Both the position numbers and the translations under genes were made by a program. A DNA stretch of 5,740 nucleotides from UMGS1312 sp964631595 (GTDB lineage: Bacteria > Bacillota > Clostridia > Oscillospirales > CAG-272). Below, piece after piece: positions 5,096-5,740 of this stretch. Location of the stretch: positions 1 to 5,740 of the forward strand of contig CAZVXL010000050.1 of the NCBI GenBank assembly GCA_964631595.1, read 5' to 3'. The notes beneath the pieces were generated by a model. The model was not told the DNA's origin and did no database searches. It saw nothing but the letters and a program-made list of their open reading frames with translations. Numbering within the stretch: the stretch's first letter is position 1; each line of letters starts with the position of its first letter.

Positions 5096-5647
5096 ATGGA
5101 GATGAAGCTATACAGCGGCAGACCGGAGGACGAATCGGGCAGAGAGGAACGGGAGACGAGGGTATACGATCTGCTTGACTCACTCGGGATCGAATACACG
5201 CGCACCGATCACGGTCATGCGGACACGATGGAGGCGTGCAACGAGATCGACGCGATACTCGGGGTATTGATCTGCAAGAATTTATTCTTATGCAATCGGC
5301 AGAAGACGTCGTTTTATTTACTGATGATGCCGGGGGACAAGCCGTTCAGGACTAAGGAATTTTCGGCGGCGCTGGGAATATCGCGAGTATCATTTGCCAC
5401 GCCGGAGGACATGGAGCGCCTATTGGGGCTTCTGCCGGGCTCGGTGAGCATAATGGGGCTTATGAATGACACGCAGGGCGAGGTACAGCTTGTGATCGAC
5501 CGAGACGTTATTGCGGGAGAGCACATCGGCTGTCATCCGTGTGTGAACACGTCGAGCTTGAAGCTGAAGACGACGGATATTATTGAGAAATTCCTTCCGG
5601 CGGTGAAGCACACGCCGTTTTACGTGGAGCTCACCGGCGAAGGCTGA
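5096..5647 (+). CDS. Prolyl-tRNA editing-type deacylase (YbaK/ProRS-associated domain)
   Basis: A 183-residue cytoplasmic protein of the YbaK/ProX superfamily, which hydrolyses mischarged tRNA, typically alanyl-tRNA(Pro) or related errors made by prolyl-tRNA synthetase. The family pattern is clear: VYDLLDSLGIEYTRTDH (23-39), then ICKNLFLCNRQKTSFYLL (59-76) with the conserved lysine at position 61, LGISRVSFATPEDMERLLGL (93-112), GSVSIMGLMND (115-125) and HPCVNTSSLKLK (147-158). Most relatives have a proline in the GSVSP turn; here it is isoleucine, which may shift specificity. The length suits a single free-standing domain. The start at 5096 is set by a GGAGGAG ribosome binding site. No clear promoter is visible in the 53 nt after the preceding terminator, so transcription may use a weak promoter or readthrough. 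The relation to the dockerin genes is positional only. Confidence 0.88.
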   Translation: MEMKLYSGRPEDESGREERETRVYDLLDSLGIEYTRTDHGHADTMEACNEIDAILGVLICKNLFLCNRQKTSFYLLMMPGDKPFRTKEFSAALGISRVSFATPEDMERLLGLLPGSVSIMGLMNDTQGEVQLVIDRDVIAGEHIGCHPCVNTSSLKLKTTDIIEKFLPAVKHTPFYVELTGEG

Positions 5648-5655
5648 CGAGGTAA

Positions 5656-5693
5656 AAAAAGCGCGATTCCGTGGCAACGGGATCGCGCTTTTT
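5656..5693 (+). terminator. Long rho-independent terminator, potentially bidirectional
   Basis: A 17-bp stem with one G-T wobble: AAAAAGCGCGATTCCGT (5656-5672) and ACGGGATCGCGCTTTTT (5677-5693), with a GGCA loop. The A-run on one side and T-run on the other let it work from both strands. It starts 9 nt after the stop codon of the editing protein, and its 3' arm runs into the flanking repeat. Confidence 0.92.
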
Positions 5694-5740
5694 CGAGAAG
5701 AAAAGCACCGCTTTCTTGAAAGAAAGCTTGGCAAAGAACT
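5686..5740 (+). repeat. Right copy of the palindromic intergenic repeat
   Basis: Inverted partner of the left copy: 5709-5740 and 5686-5700 are the exact reverse complements of 24-55 and 63-77. It contains the self-complementary core GCTTTCTT-GA-AAGAAAGC. It begins inside the arm of the terminator of the upstream gene and ends at the last base of the window, so its full extent is not visible. The linker (5701-5708) differs from that of the left copy. Confidence 0.85.

Noticed and set aside
3613..5205. A 530-codon open frame on the minus strand across the LRR/dockerin gene
   Set aside because: It is antisense to a gene with a clear signal peptide and domains. Its product has no recognisable domain, and the openness follows from the regular codon use of the plus-strand gene.
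24..5740. The inverted flanking repeats as ends of a transposon or genomic island
   Set aside because: There is no transposase, integrase or other mobility gene inside, the repeats sit behind ordinary terminators, and target-site duplications cannot be seen because the window ends within the right copy.
1..5740. CRISPR array, tRNA or rRNA genes
   Set aside because: No regularly spaced repeats, cloverleaf-like sequence or rRNA-like segments were found; the only repeats are the flanking palindromes and the protein-coding ones.

Overview
The window looks like a piece of an anaerobic Firmicutes (Clostridia) chromosome, most likely a gut Oscillospiraceae/Ruminococcaceae-type organism. This is inferred from two neighbouring secreted proteins that end in type I dockerins, BspA-like leucine-rich repeats, strong AGGAGG-type ribosome binding sites with occasional TTG starts, and compact intergenic hairpin terminators. 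The taxon cannot be fixed from the sequence alone. The window holds four genes and is bracketed by an inverted pair of the same intergenic repeat.

Layout. Positions 1-104 are intergenic and carry a palindromic repeat. A rho-independent terminator at 105-144 serves the minus-strand gene 155-784, a cytoplasmic SGNH/GDSL-type hydrolase. The AT-rich interval 785-1088 is a divergent promoter region: one sigma-A-like promoter fires left (860-888, with a hairpin-forming leader) and one fires right (974-1002). Rightward come a secreted phosphodiester glycosidase (NAGPA-type) with a C-terminal dockerin (1089-3116) and, 70 nt later, a secreted multidomain protein (3187-4956). The second protein has leucine-rich repeats, a cohesin-like beta-sandwich, four CxxC repeats and a dockerin. 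No convincing promoter lies between these two genes, so they probably form a two-gene operon ending at the terminator 5014-5042. The last gene (5096-5647) is a free-standing prolyl-tRNA editing-type deacylase, followed by a long hairpin terminator (5656-5693) and the second copy of the flanking repeat.

How the genes work together. The two dockerin proteins are the coherent unit. Their dockerins have the same loop architecture, the same LAD residues at the cohesin-contact positions of both halves and the same 31-residue repeat period, so they plausibly dock on the same scaffoldin or cell-surface cohesin. One brings a predicted phosphodiester-cleaving glycan enzyme. The other has an adhesin/adaptor-like layout. 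The most interesting points are a phosphodiester glycosidase delivered through a dockerin, and a neighbour that may carry both halves of the cohesin-dockerin interaction. The SGNH hydrolase (a possible deacetylase, divergently transcribed) could be functionally linked, but this is weak. The prolyl-tRNA editing protein is unrelated housekeeping.
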